A DNA stretch of 64,000 bases. Source: Streptococcus mitis. Lineage in GTDB: Bacteria; Bacillota; Bacilli; Lactobacillales; Streptococcaceae. Position numbers and translations under genes: made by a program. Location of the stretch: NCBI RefSeq assembly GCF_016658865.1, contig NZ_CP067992.1, positions 267,001 through 331,000 on the forward strand. The letters are read 5' to 3'. The notes under the pieces were generated by a model. It had not been told where the DNA came from. It worked only from the letters and a program-made list of their open reading frames with translations, and made no database searches. Shown here piece by piece: positions 20,827 to 28,617 of the stretch (position 1 is its first letter; the number at the start of each line of letters is the position of its first letter).

Positions 20827-20967
20827 ATAATAGTGATATGAAATCAACCAAAGAAGAAATACAAGTTATCAAAACACTTTTAAAAGACTCTAGTACAACT
20901 AAATACCATAAAAGTCTTCAAATCGTTCTATTTTGTCTAATGGGCAAATCTTTGAAATTATCCTAAA
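20827..20967 (+). mobile_element. IS630-like transposase remnant (5' end)
   Basis: The terminal sequence AATAGTGATATGAAATC, shared with the RUP element at 17100, leads into a 42-codon frame (ATG at 20838) reading MKSTKEEIQVIKTLLKDS and ending early at TAA. A lysine-rich N-terminus followed by KYHKSLQIVLFCLMGKS resembles the HTH N-terminus of IS630-family transposases. The rest of the element is absent. The family name is from memory of the motif. Confidence 0.5.
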
Positions 20968-21016
20968 AGAATTATGAAAGAATTTTCAAAAAATTTTAAA
21001 AAATTCTGAAATATTC

Positions 21017-21045
21017 TTGACAGCTAATGAAAAAGGTGGTAAGAT
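21017..21045 (+). promoter_or_regulatory. Promoter of the trpXYZ-type operon
   Basis: A perfect TTGACA, 17 bases, then TAAGAT. The predicted start near 21052 leaves a leader of about 290 nt before the ATG at 21340. Confidence 0.78.
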
Positions 21046-21077
21046 AGGAAACATCAAAAAAGAAAGCAGAAAAAGAA

Positions 21078-21137
21078 ATGAATAAGAAACAAGCTGTAAC
21101 GATGAATCAAAACTTTTACTTTAGCTACTTTAGATAG
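21078..21137 (+). CDS. Possible 19-residue leader peptide rich in Phe and Tyr
   Basis: A short frame inside the leader of the ABC operon encodes MNKKQAVTMNQNFYFSYFR. Four Phe and two Tyr are packed into the last eight residues, as in peptides that sense charged aromatic tRNAs. The ribosome site is weak (AAAAAG) and the frame ends about 80 bases before the first attenuator strand, which does not fit the classical spacing. Speculative. Confidence 0.3.
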   Translation: MNKKQAVTMNQNFYFSYFR

Positions 21138-21216
21138 TGTTTGTAGACATGTCACCATGGATGCAAACAGTTCAAGCAATTTGTTTGTATCTATGTGGCT
21201 AAGATTTTTGATTGTG

Positions 21217-21309
21217 GTCCATATAGATGAATATCTAAATGGACTAGCAAAGTTATAACTTGTTAGATTATTTCAAGCATCCGTTTAGATAGTATCTAGG
21301 CGGTTTTTT
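21217..21309 (+). promoter_or_regulatory. Three-strand transcription attenuator upstream of trpX
   Basis: Strand 1 (21217-21228) pairs with strand 2 (21233-21244) as an 11-bp hairpin with one mismatch. Strand 3 (21281-21289) pairs with strand 4 (21295-21303) as a terminator followed by six Ts. Strand 2 can instead pair with strand 3 over ten positions (21233-21242 with 21281-21290), which would break the terminator. This is the logic of an attenuator. No T-box GGTACCGCG motif is present, so the sensed signal is unknown. Confidence 0.65.
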
Positions 21310-21339
21310 GTTTTATCTTTTCTGAGAAGGAGTTTCATT

Positions 21340-22317
21340 ATGAAAGTTGTTCGAAAATTACTAGCACCCCTCTTGGTAGTGGGGATCCTCTTGACCTCTC
21401 TGGTTAGTTTGCATCAGTTGAAGGCAGATAAGAAAAAAGATGTATTTCGTATCGGTATTTCACAATTTATTACCCACCAGTCCTTAGACGCTACTAGAGA
21501 AGGGTTTGTGGATGAGCTGGCCAAGCAAGGCTATGTTGAAGGGAAAAATATCGAGATTGATTTGCAAAATGCACAGGGAGAACAAAGAAATCTAAAAACC
21601 ATTTCTCAGCAACTAGCAGAATCTAGTGATGTCGTTCTAGCTATCGCAACGCCTTCTGCTCAGAGTTTGGCCAATACAACACAAACGACGCCTGTTATCT
21701 TTTCAGCGGTAACAGATCCTGTCAGTGCCAAGTTGGTTGAGTCAAGAGAGCATCCTGGGGGCAATGTAACTGGGACAAGCGATCAGTCATCAGATGCCAT
21801 TTCAACCCAAATCAATTTGATAAAGAAAGTGTTGCCAAAAGCTAAAACAATTGGAATTCTTTATACTCAGAGTGAGCCCAATTCGGTTGTCCAAAAGGAT
21901 GAAGCTAAGCGCCTTCTGGAAGAAAAAGGCTTTACCGTTGTTGAAAAAACAATCTTGGATAGTAACAACGTCAAGGCTGCAGCAGAAAGCTTGATGGCAG
22001 AGGTGGATATGGTTTTTGTACCAACGGATAATATCATTTCATCAACCATGGAAACAGTCAAGCAGGTTTCTATTAAACACAAGGTTCCAGTATTCGGTGG
22101 TTCAACAGAAATGATTGCTGTGGGTGGCTTGTATAACTACGGAACCAATTATGAAGAATTAGGAAGACAGACAGCTCGCATGTTGATTCGTGTTTTAAAA
22201 GGTGAGAAGCCAGAAAATATAGCAGTTGAGTTGCCTGAAAAACTGGAATTGCATACCAATCAAGAAATGGCAGATGCACTAGGAATTGATATTAGTAAGT
22301 TAGAAGGCAAGGAATAA
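21340..22317 (+). CDS. ABC transporter substrate-binding protein (TrpX family)
   Basis: Periplasmic-binding-protein-like receptor of 325 residues of the ABC_sub_bind family (TrpX in streptococci, proposed to bind tryptophan). It starts with a signal or anchor helix (about 6-25) followed by FRIGISQFITHQSLDATREGF, two Rossmann-like lobes and the hinge blocks VTDPVSAKLV and GGSTEMIAVGGLYNYG. There is no cysteine in the signal region, so it is not a classical lipoprotein and may stay attached by an uncleaved helix. First gene of a three-gene importer operon; the exact substrate is inferred from family. Confidence 0.82.
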   Translation: MKVVRKLLAPLLVVGILLTSLVSLHQLKADKKKDVFRIGISQFITHQSLDATREGFVDELAKQGYVEGKNIEIDLQNAQGEQRNLKTISQQLAESSDVVLAIATPSAQSLANTTQTTPVIFSAVTDPVSAKLVESREHPGGNVTGTSDQSSDAISTQINLIKKVLPKAKTIGILYTQSEPNSVVQKDEAKRLLEEKGFTVVEKTILDSNNVKAAAESLMAEVDMVFVPTDNIISSTMETVKQVSIKHKVPVFGGSTEMIAVGGLYNYGTNYEELGRQTARMLIRVLKGEKPENIAVELPEKLELHTNQEMADALGIDISKLEGKE

Positions 22318-22328
22318 GGAGGTTTAAG

Positions 22329-23222
22329 ATGAATTTTGTGTTATCTAGTTTATCAGAAGGTTTGTTGTGGTCGATTATGGCGATTGGGGTCTACTTGACT
22401 TTCCGTATTTTGGATATTGCGGATATGACTGCTGAAGGTGCCTTTCCACTGGGGGCAGCTGTCGTTATATCACAGATACAGGCAGGTATAAATCCTTGGA
22501 TTGCGACCTTACTGGCTTTGCTGGCAGGTATGGTAGCAGGTCTTGTATCAGGAATGCTCCACACCAAGATGAAAATTCCTGCTCTCTTGACAGGGATTGT
22601 GACCTTGACAGGGCTTTATTCAATCAATATTAAAATCATGGGTAGCGTGCCCAATCTTTCCTTGGGAGATTCTTCAACTGTCTTTAAACAATTGGCAATC
22701 TTAGGGCTGTCAAATGAAGAAGCTGTTTTCTCACTTAGTTTGGCCTGCCTCTTACTTGTTTGTTTGGTCTTGACTCTTTTGATGAAAACAGAGATTGGCT
22801 TGGTCTTGCGTTCGACTGGGGACAATATTCCGATGAGTGAGGCAAATGGGGTCAATGTAGACACCATGAAGATTGTTGGTTACATGATTTCAAACGGCTT
22901 GATTGCCCTATGTGGTTCCTTGTTTGCCCAAAATGATGGATTTTCAGATGTGACTTCTGGGACAGGAACTATCGTTGTTGGTTTGAGTGCAGTGATTATT
23001 GCGGAAGTCTTGATACACGACTTGACCATTGGAGGCCGCTTGTTATCCATCGGAATTGGTGCTATTGTATACCGTTTGATTATTTTAAATATCTATGAAA
23101 TTCCAAATCTAGATCAAAACCTGGTTCGTCTCTTTAATGCAATCTTGTTAGCCTTAGTTTTATTTGCGCCAGAATTGCAAAAGAGATTAAAGATTCGTGG
23201 TCTAAAATTGAGAAATGAATAG
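22329..23222 (+). CDS. ABC transporter permease (TrpY-like)
   Basis: A 297-residue inner-membrane permease of the branched-chain/ribose type (BPD_transp_2) with about eight hydrophobic segments and the conserved stretch ADMTAEGAFPLGAA near the first helices. It ends with a basic tail LKIRGLKLRNE. A GGAGG ribosome site is placed just before the ATG, 11 bases after the receptor gene. It forms the channel of the importer. Confidence 0.87.
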   Translation: MNFVLSSLSEGLLWSIMAIGVYLTFRILDIADMTAEGAFPLGAAVVISQIQAGINPWIATLLALLAGMVAGLVSGMLHTKMKIPALLTGIVTLTGLYSINIKIMGSVPNLSLGDSSTVFKQLAILGLSNEEAVFSLSLACLLLVCLVLTLLMKTEIGLVLRSTGDNIPMSEANGVNVDTMKIVGYMISNGLIALCGSLFAQNDGFSDVTSGTGTIVVGLSAVIIAEVLIHDLTIGGRLLSIGIGAIVYRLIILNIYEIPNLDQNLVRLFNAILLALVLFAPELQKRLKIRGLKLRNE

Positions 23223-23234
23223 GAGGATAAAGTT

Positions 23235-24038
23235 ATGGCAAGTTTGTTAACACTTGAAAATATTCACAAAACATTTGAAGCAGGGACGGTCAATGAGAAC
23301 CATGTCCTCAAAGGATTAGATTTAGAGGTTGAAGAGGGAGATTTTATCTCTGTGATTGGTGGAAATGGAGCAGGGAAATCCACTTTGATGAATATCTTGG
23401 CTGGCAATCTATTGGTGGATGAAGGGGACCTTTTATTGGCAGGTAAATCCATTAAAAATCTGAGTGTAAGAAAGAGAGCCAAGGATATCGCCCGTGTTTT
23501 TCAAGATCCTAAGATGGGAACAGCTTCTCGTTTGACGATTGAGGAGAATATGGCTATTGCCTTGAGACGCGGGCAGAAGAGAGGGCTTGGTTGGGGAGTG
23601 AAGGAGAAGGATAGAATCCAGTTCCAAGAAGCCTTGAAAGAGCTGAATATTGGCCTTGAAAACCGCTTGAAAGTAGATACTCAATATCTCTCAGGAGGAC
23701 AAAGACAGGCCTTGACCCTAGTCATGGCAGCTCTGGTGAAACCCAAACTTTTGCTTTTGGATGAACATACTGCGGCCCTTGACCCGAAAACTAGTCAAAT
23801 GGTGATGGATTTGACGCAAAAGATTGTGGAACACCATCAGTTGACGACTTTGATGATTACCCACGATATGAACCATGCGATTGAGTATGGTAATCGTCTC
23901 ATTATGCTCTATCAAGGCAAGATAGTGGTGGATGTCAAGGGAGAGGAGAAAAAGCATCTGACAGTTGAAGATCTCATGCATCTCTTCCAGAAAAATAGTG
24001 GTCAAAGTCTAGTCAGTGATGAATTAGTTTTGGGATAA
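23235..24038 (+). CDS. ABC transporter ATPase (TrpZ-like)
   Basis: A 267-residue ATPase for the same importer. Walker A GGNGAGKST, Q-loop VFQDPKMGT, signature YLSGGQRQALTLVMA, Walker B LLLLDEHTAALDP and His switch MITHDMNHAI are all present. Note that Walker B ends DEH rather than the usual DEP, typical of this subfamily. AGGAGG precedes the ATG, and a bidirectional terminator follows. Confidence 0.9.
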   Translation: MASLLTLENIHKTFEAGTVNENHVLKGLDLEVEEGDFISVIGGNGAGKSTLMNILAGNLLVDEGDLLLAGKSIKNLSVRKRAKDIARVFQDPKMGTASRLTIEENMAIALRRGQKRGLGWGVKEKDRIQFQEALKELNIGLENRLKVDTQYLSGGQRQALTLVMAALVKPKLLLLDEHTAALDPKTSQMVMDLTQKIVEHHQLTTLMITHDMNHAIEYGNRLIMLYQGKIVVDVKGEEKKHLTVEDLMHLFQKNSGQSLVSDELVLG

Positions 24039-24046
24039 AGAAAAAC

Positions 24047-24079
24047 ACCACACTTTGTTAGGTACAAGGTGTGGTTGTA
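24047..24079. terminator. Bidirectional terminator between the ABC operon and trkH
   Basis: ACCACAC (24047-24053) pairs with GTGTGGT (24069-24075), with the inner bases extending the stem. A T-rich tail lies on the plus side and five Ts on the minus side, so it can end both convergent units. Confidence 0.8.
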
Positions 24080-24081
24080 TT

Positions 24082-25521
24082 TTATCTCTTAGACCAAGTT
24101 CTCTTCATGAAGAGAAGTAGGATTGGGTATATCTCCAAGCGCCCTGCAATCATTGCAAAGGAGAGGAGAATTTTTGAGATAGGACTAAAGATTGAGAAAC
24201 TAGAAGTGGTTCCTAGAATAGGCCCGATATTATTGAAACAGCTAAAGACAGCGCTGGTCACAACCAGAAAATCATTGCTATCTAGGCTGACAATAAAGAT
24301 AAGGGATAGCAAAATCATAGCATAGATGACAAAGTACTTGAGAATCTTATGCTGGGTATCCTTGTCAATCACCGTTTTATTAACATGGAGGGTCAAAACA
24401 CGGTGGGGCGATAGGATTGACAAAATTTGGTTTTTGGCAATTTTTGAAAGGATGAGGCCTCGAATAACCTTGAGTCCACCTGCGGTTGAACCAGCAGAAC
24501 CACCGATTCCCATGAGGAAGAGAAGAATAAACTGGGAGAAGAGGGGCCAGTTGGTAATATCTCCGTAACCAAAACCAGTAGTTGTAATGATATTGGAAAC
24601 CTGGAAGAAGGCCATTTCAAAGCTCTTGGAAAATCCTGGGTAGAGATAGAGGGTATTAAGGCTAATCAAGCCTGTAGAAACTAGCACGATGATCAAGTAA
24701 GCACGAAGTTCCTCGTCACCAAAGAAGGCTTTGACGCGACGGAGCATGAGGTAGTAGTAGAGATTGAAATTTACCCCAAAAACCAGAACTCCGATACTAA
24801 CCAGATAGGTAATCAGTGAACTACCATAGTGGGCAATTCCATCGTTATAGACGGTAAAGCCCCCAGTTCCCGCTGTTCCCATAGCAATGACAAAACTATC
24901 AAATAGGGGCATGCCAGCCAGATAATAGATGATGACAAAGAGGGAGAAGAGAGCTAGATAAAGGAGATAGAGAATCTGGGCAGTGTTTTTAAGTTTGGAT
25001 ACAACCTTACCGAAAACAGGACCAGGAACCTCAGCCTTCATTACTTCTAGGTGGCTATTCTTGGCATTATCCATAATAGCAAGTGCAAAAACAAGCACTC
25101 CCATTCCTCCAATCAAGTGGGTAAAACTTCGCCAAAAGAGGAGGGAACGGCTGAGAACCGAAACGTCATTCAGAATAGTTGCTCCAGTAGTTGTAAAGCC
25201 AGAACTGATTTCAAAAAAAGCATCGATAACACTGGGAATTTGTCTAGCAAAGACAAAGGGGAGACCACCAAAGAAGGACCAAAGGATCCAACAGAGGGCC
25301 ACAATCAAGATTCCCTCCTTAGCATAAATCCGTTGATTTTTTGGCTTTTGTAAAATTCCTGAACCTCCTAGTAATACGAGAATCCCAATTGTTGTAAAGA
25401 GGGCCGTAAAGACTTGGCTCGATTCACGGTAATAGACAGCGACAGACACAGGAACCAAAAGAAGAACAGCTTCAATCAAAAGTAATTTTGAAAGGAGGTA
25501 ACGAATCATACTTTTATTCAT
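24082..25521 (-). CDS. trkH: TrkH-family potassium uptake channel subunit
   Basis: A 479-residue membrane protein with the fourfold M1-P-M2 repeat of the Trk/Ktr/HKT superfamily. The selectivity-filter glycines are visible in each repeat, for example SSGFTTTGATIL, GTAGTGGFTVY, NIITTTGFGYGDI and the more degenerate last repeat. It moves K+ (with H+ or Na+) when bound to its cytoplasmic RCK partner. That partner, trkA, ends three bases upstream on the same strand, so the two are co-transcribed. Confidence 0.92.
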   Translation of the reverse strand: MNKSMIRYLLSKLLLIEAVLLLVPVSVAVYYRESSQVFTALFTTIGILVLLGGSGILQKPKNQRIYAKEGILIVALCWILWSFFGGLPFVFARQIPSVIDAFFEISSGFTTTGATILNDVSVLSRSLLFWRSFTHLIGGMGVLVFALAIMDNAKNSHLEVMKAEVPGPVFGKVVSKLKNTAQILYLLYLALFSLFVIIYYLAGMPLFDSFVIAMGTAGTGGFTVYNDGIAHYGSSLITYLVSIGVLVFGVNFNLYYYLMLRRVKAFFGDEELRAYLIIVLVSTGLISLNTLYLYPGFSKSFEMAFFQVSNIITTTGFGYGDITNWPLFSQFILLFLMGIGGSAGSTAGGLKVIRGLILSKIAKNQILSILSPHRVLTLHVNKTVIDKDTQHKILKYFVIYAMILLSLIFIVSLDSNDFLVVTSAVFSCFNNIGPILGTTSSFSIFSPISKILLSFAMIAGRLEIYPILLLFMKRTWSKR

Positions 25522-25524
25522 TTC

Positions 25525-26874
25525 TTACCTCGCAATCAAGTCATAAATCTTGGTGATGTTTGGCAACAGGGTTGTTACTAGGAGCTTGTCTCCAACTTCC
25601 AGCATATCCTCCCCAGTTGGGAAAATAGTCTTGCCCTTTCGAATGATAGCTGCAATAAGAACACCTTTTTTCAATTTCAGTTGAGAAAGAGGTTTGGCAG
25701 TCATCTTATTAGCTTCCTTGATATGGAATTGCAGGGTTTCGATTTGGCCATTGGCTAGATGGTGCATGGCTTGAAGGTCTGAATACTGGGCATTGACACG
25801 ACCACGAATAAAGTGCATGATTGTATCTACAGCGATGCTTTTAGGTGTGATGATACTTGAAAAATCAGGCGCATTGATAATCTCGAGGAGACTGGTACGA
25901 TTGACCTTAGTGATGTTTTTCTGTACACCTACCCTGTCAAGGAACATAGAGGTAATCAGATTTTCCTCATCGACCCCTGTTAGAGTCGCAACGGCATCAT
26001 AGTTTTGAGCACTTTCTTCCAGCAGGATATCTTTTGCGGTACCATCTCCTTGAACGATGTAGAGATTTGGGAATTTCTCGCTAAAGAAGCTGGCGATTTC
26101 AGGATTGATTTCAATAACCTTGGTATCGATACGACTGTCTTTGAGGATACCTAGTAGATAATAGGCAATTCTACCTGCCCCGACGATGAGAAGGCTCTTC
26201 ACGGCACGAGATTTAAAATAATTATGGAAGAGCATCATATCAACACGGTTACCAGTGACAAAGATTCTATCTTTATCCTGTACAGTCATGTCACCGCTTG
26301 GAATGATAATTTGATGATCCCTCTCTATCGCACAGACAATGACATTGCCAAATTTTTTCCGAAAATCAGAAATGGGCATTTGGCAAAGACCACTGGAGGA
26401 TTTAACAGTGAATTCCATCAAGCTGACTCGTCCACCAAAGAAACGTTCGACAGAGAGGGCGTTGGGGAAGTCAATGATATTCGCGATAGCACGAGCAGCC
26501 AAGAGCTCAGGGTTAACGATAAGAGAAAAACCGAGAATATTCTTTTCCTTGAAATAAGAGTTAGAATATTCAGGGTTCCGCACCCGAACGATGGTCTCTT
26601 TAGCTCCCATTTTTTTGGCTAGAACGGCTGCAATCATGTTGACTTCATCGTACTCAGTCAGGGCGATAAAGATATCACAATCCTGGACACTGGCTTGCTC
26701 AAGGATGGTAAAATCGGCCCCGTTACCAAGGATACCCATGATATCAAAGCGATTGACAATATGATTGAGGACAGCTTCGTCTTGCTCAATCAGCAAAACA
26801 TCATGCTTTTCTGCAACCAAGGAGCGACAGAGGGCAGAACCAACTTTTCCCCCTCCGACAAGGATAATTTTCAT
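25525..26874 (-). CDS. trkA: Trk system potassium uptake regulatory subunit TrkA
   Basis: Cytoplasmic gating ring subunit, 449 residues, built as two tandem RCK units: Rossmann half 1 (IILVGGGKVGSAL at the N-terminus), RCK_C 1 (about 140-225), Rossmann half 2 (LLIVGAGRIAYYLLGIL) and RCK_C 2 (about 365-449). Such rings bind NAD(H), ATP or, in streptococci, c-di-AMP to open or close TrkH. Double-length TrkA is the E. coli-like form rather than the short KtrA form. Confidence 0.92.
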   Translation of the reverse strand: MKIILVGGGKVGSALCRSLVAEKHDVLLIEQDEAVLNHIVNRFDIMGILGNGADFTILEQASVQDCDIFIALTEYDEVNMIAAVLAKKMGAKETIVRVRNPEYSNSYFKEKNILGFSLIVNPELLAARAIANIIDFPNALSVERFFGGRVSLMEFTVKSSSGLCQMPISDFRKKFGNVIVCAIERDHQIIIPSGDMTVQDKDRIFVTGNRVDMMLFHNYFKSRAVKSLLIVGAGRIAYYLLGILKDSRIDTKVIEINPEIASFFSEKFPNLYIVQGDGTAKDILLEESAQNYDAVATLTGVDEENLITSMFLDRVGVQKNITKVNRTSLLEIINAPDFSSIITPKSIAVDTIMHFIRGRVNAQYSDLQAMHHLANGQIETLQFHIKEANKMTAKPLSQLKLKKGVLIAAIIRKGKTIFPTGEDMLEVGDKLLVTTLLPNITKIYDLIAR

Positions 26875-26981
26875 AATAAAACCTACTTTTTCATGATGTA
26901 ACTATCATACCCTTTTTCAAGAAAAAATGCACCTACTAGCTAATCACCAGAGTTTTTAGTAGGAAATTTGCTATAAGGTAA

Positions 26982-27479
26982 AACTATACCCTATACCTGT
27001 TAAATCTGGCCATTAAGTATCTTTGCACCATTCCTCTGGCTATTATCTTTTTGATGACAACCCACCCTAGTCAGTTTGCTTCCAGTTTAAATCAAATTGG
27101 TGTGCCCTATAAGATTGCCTATTCTGTCAGCCTGACCTTGCGCTATATTCCAGATTTGCAGGAAGAATTCTTTACTATCAAGATGTCTCAGGAGGCGCGT
27201 GGGATGGAATTATCTAAGAAAGCTTCTCTCATGCAACGAATCAAAGGCAATCTGCGCATTATCACTCCCTTGATTTTTAGCTCGCTAGAACGCATTGATA
27301 CCATCGCGACCGCTATGGAGCTTCGACGCTTTGGGAAAGAGAAAAAACGCACTTGGTATAGTTATCAGGCCTTGAAAAAAGGAGATTATCTTACCTTGCT
27401 CTTGGCAGCCTTGTTTTTAGTAGCTAGTTTACTACTTATCTTGCAGAATCAGGGACGATTTTACAACTCTTGGAAATAG
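26982..27479 (+). pseudogene. EcfT (energy-coupling factor permease), 5'-truncated remnant
   Basis: An open stretch of about 165 codons, bounded upstream by a stop at 26979, encodes the C-terminal half of an EcfT/CbiQ subunit. The two coupling-helix signatures are intact: SQEARGME (an A-R-G motif) and ATAMELRRFGKEKKR (normally an ARG motif, here LRR). Normal length is about 260 residues, and the N-terminal helices are gone. No ATPase or S-component genes remain beside it, so an ECF operon was deleted between trkA and here. An ATG at 27054 could still start a fragment, but it has no ribosome site. Confidence 0.8.
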
Positions 27480-27512
27480 CTCGAAAAAATTGAAAAAATC
27501 AAGTCGTTTCTA

Positions 27513-27540
27513 TTGACAATGATTCTGAAAGTGTTATACT
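27513..27540 (+). promoter_or_regulatory. Promoter of the trmL leader RNA
   Basis: TTGACA, 16 bases, then TATACT with an upstream TGT extension. Confidence 0.75.
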
Positions 27541-27544
27541 AAGA

Positions 27545-27648
27545 AAGTAGTTTCGCTGATTTACTTCAAACCTGTTGTGAGGTAAGTTAACGATGCCTTA
27601 ACCACGCTGTTTGCTGAGCTTGACTCCGGGCAGTGTGGCTATTTTTTT
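27545..27648 (+). ncRNA. Structured leader or small RNA upstream of trmL
   Basis: From the predicted start the roughly 100-nt RNA can form four successive hairpins: AAGTA/TACTT, ACCT/AGGT, GTTAA/TTAAC and a strong last one (27602-27613 with 27627-27638, 12 pairs with wobbles) followed by seven Ts. The last hairpin is a terminator placed just before the trmL ribosome site. The RNA may be an attenuator for trmL or a free small RNA. I do not recognise an Rfam class. Confidence 0.55.
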
Positions 27649-27671
27649 GCAATGGTGAAAGGAAGCAAGTC

Positions 27672-28175
27672 ATGACAAATCACATTGTATTATTTGAACC
27701 ACAAATTCCACAAAATACAGGCAATATCGCGCGTACTTGCGCTGCGACCAATTCTCCCCTCCACATCATCAAGCCAATGGGCTTTCCTATTGATGACCGC
27801 AAGATGAAGCGAGCTGGATTGGATTATTGGGATAAACTAGAGATTTATTTTTACGAGAGTTTGGAGTATTTCATGTCTCAGATGAAGGGCAAACTCTATC
27901 TGATTTCTAAATTCGCGGAAAAAGTCTATTCTGAGGTGGATTTATCGACTGATGAAGACCATTATTTTCTATTTGGACGTGAAGACAAGGGCTTGCCTGA
28001 GGACTTTATGCGAGAACATCCTGAGAAAGCTCTCCGTATTCCTATGAATGATGAACATGTCCGCAGTCTCAATGTGTCTAATACCGTCTGCATGATTGTC
28101 TACGAAGCCCTCCGCCAGCAGAACTTTGCAGGTCTTGAGCTTGTTCATACATATGAAGCAGATAAATTGAAATAA
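27672..28175 (+). CDS. trmL: tRNA (cytidine(34)-2'-O)-methyltransferase
   Basis: SPOUT methyltransferase that 2'-O-methylates the wobble base of leucine tRNAs. It is a short SpoU-only protein of 167 residues with motif 1 [17 protein letters not shown], motif 2 [13 protein letters not shown] and motif 3 [18 protein letters not shown], all diagnostic of TrmL/CspR. I start at the ATG at 27672, preceded by AAAGGAAG. An upstream in-frame start would fall within the terminator of the leader RNA. Confidence 0.92.
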   Translation: MTNHIVLFEPQIPQNTGNIARTCAATNSPLHIIKPMGFPIDDRKMKRAGLDYWDKLEIYFYESLEYFMSQMKGKLYLISKFAEKVYSEVDLSTDEDHYFLFGREDKGLPEDFMREHPEKALRIPMNDEHVRSLNVSNTVCMIVYEALRQQNFAGLELVHTYEADKLK

Positions 28176-28201
28176 AAAATGAAAATGAAAATGAACAAAA
28201 T

Positions 28202-28224
28202 GCTTGCGCTTGCAAGCGTTTTTT
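28202..28224 (+). terminator. Terminator after trmL
   Basis: GCTTGC/GCAAGC stem with a 4-base loop, a G, then six Ts. The -35 region of the next promoter overlaps it. Confidence 0.7.
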
Positions 28225-28232
28225 GTTATGAT
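28204..28232 (+). promoter_or_regulatory. Promoter of the FMN riboswitch-ribU unit
   Basis: TTGCGC, 17 bases, then TGTTATGAT spacing (extended -10 TATGAT at 28227-28232), just upstream of the aptamer. Confidence 0.55.
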
Positions 28233-28237
28233 AAAAG

Positions 28238-28452
28238 AGTCTTCAGGGCAGGGTGTGATTCCCGACCGGCGGTAAATTTGATTATCTATTTTAGCTTTCT
28301 CGTCGTTGTCTTGTCTCGATATACTTTAAGTATTATCTTCGACTGCGACGTCTAGATAAATCTAAAATATCTTAGCCAAATAAGTCCGCGAGCGCAAGCT
28401 GATGTGGTGAGATTCCACAACCGACAGTATAGTCTGGATGGGAGAAGACGAA
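28238..28452 (+). promoter_or_regulatory. FMN riboswitch (RFN element) with an enlarged variable arm
   Basis: Conserved blocks are present in order: TCTTCAGGGCAGGGTG, ATTCCCGACCGGCGGTA, GTCCGCGAGC, GGTGAGATTCCACAACCGACAGTATAGTC (in part) and GGATGGGAGAAGA. It binds FMN and lowers expression of the riboflavin transporter ribU 165 bases downstream. Between GGTA (28274) and GTCCGC (28384) lies an extra stretch of about 108 bases that folds on itself. I do not see a clear terminator in the platform, so control may act on translation. Confidence 0.92.
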
Positions 28453-28617
28453 AGAATAGCTTTGTCTGTTCTGATAGATTTATAGCTAGATTGTAACCGC
28501 TTGCTTTTGTTTTCTTTAATAGAGTGAGAGGGAACTTTTGGGATATAAAAAGTGAGAATAGATAGAGGAATCCTTTCTAACTTCTTCTGATTTTATAGAA
28601 AATTGGAGGAACCTGTT

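Noticed and set aside
21046..21309. T-box riboswitch for trpX
   Set aside because: No GGTACCGCG-type T-box sequence or recognisable specifier loop is present, unlike the clear example before pheS.
28275..28383. BOX element inside the FMN riboswitch
   Set aside because: The boxA and boxC end sequences are absent; only the general GTCGTTGTCTTG-like flavour recalls BOX.
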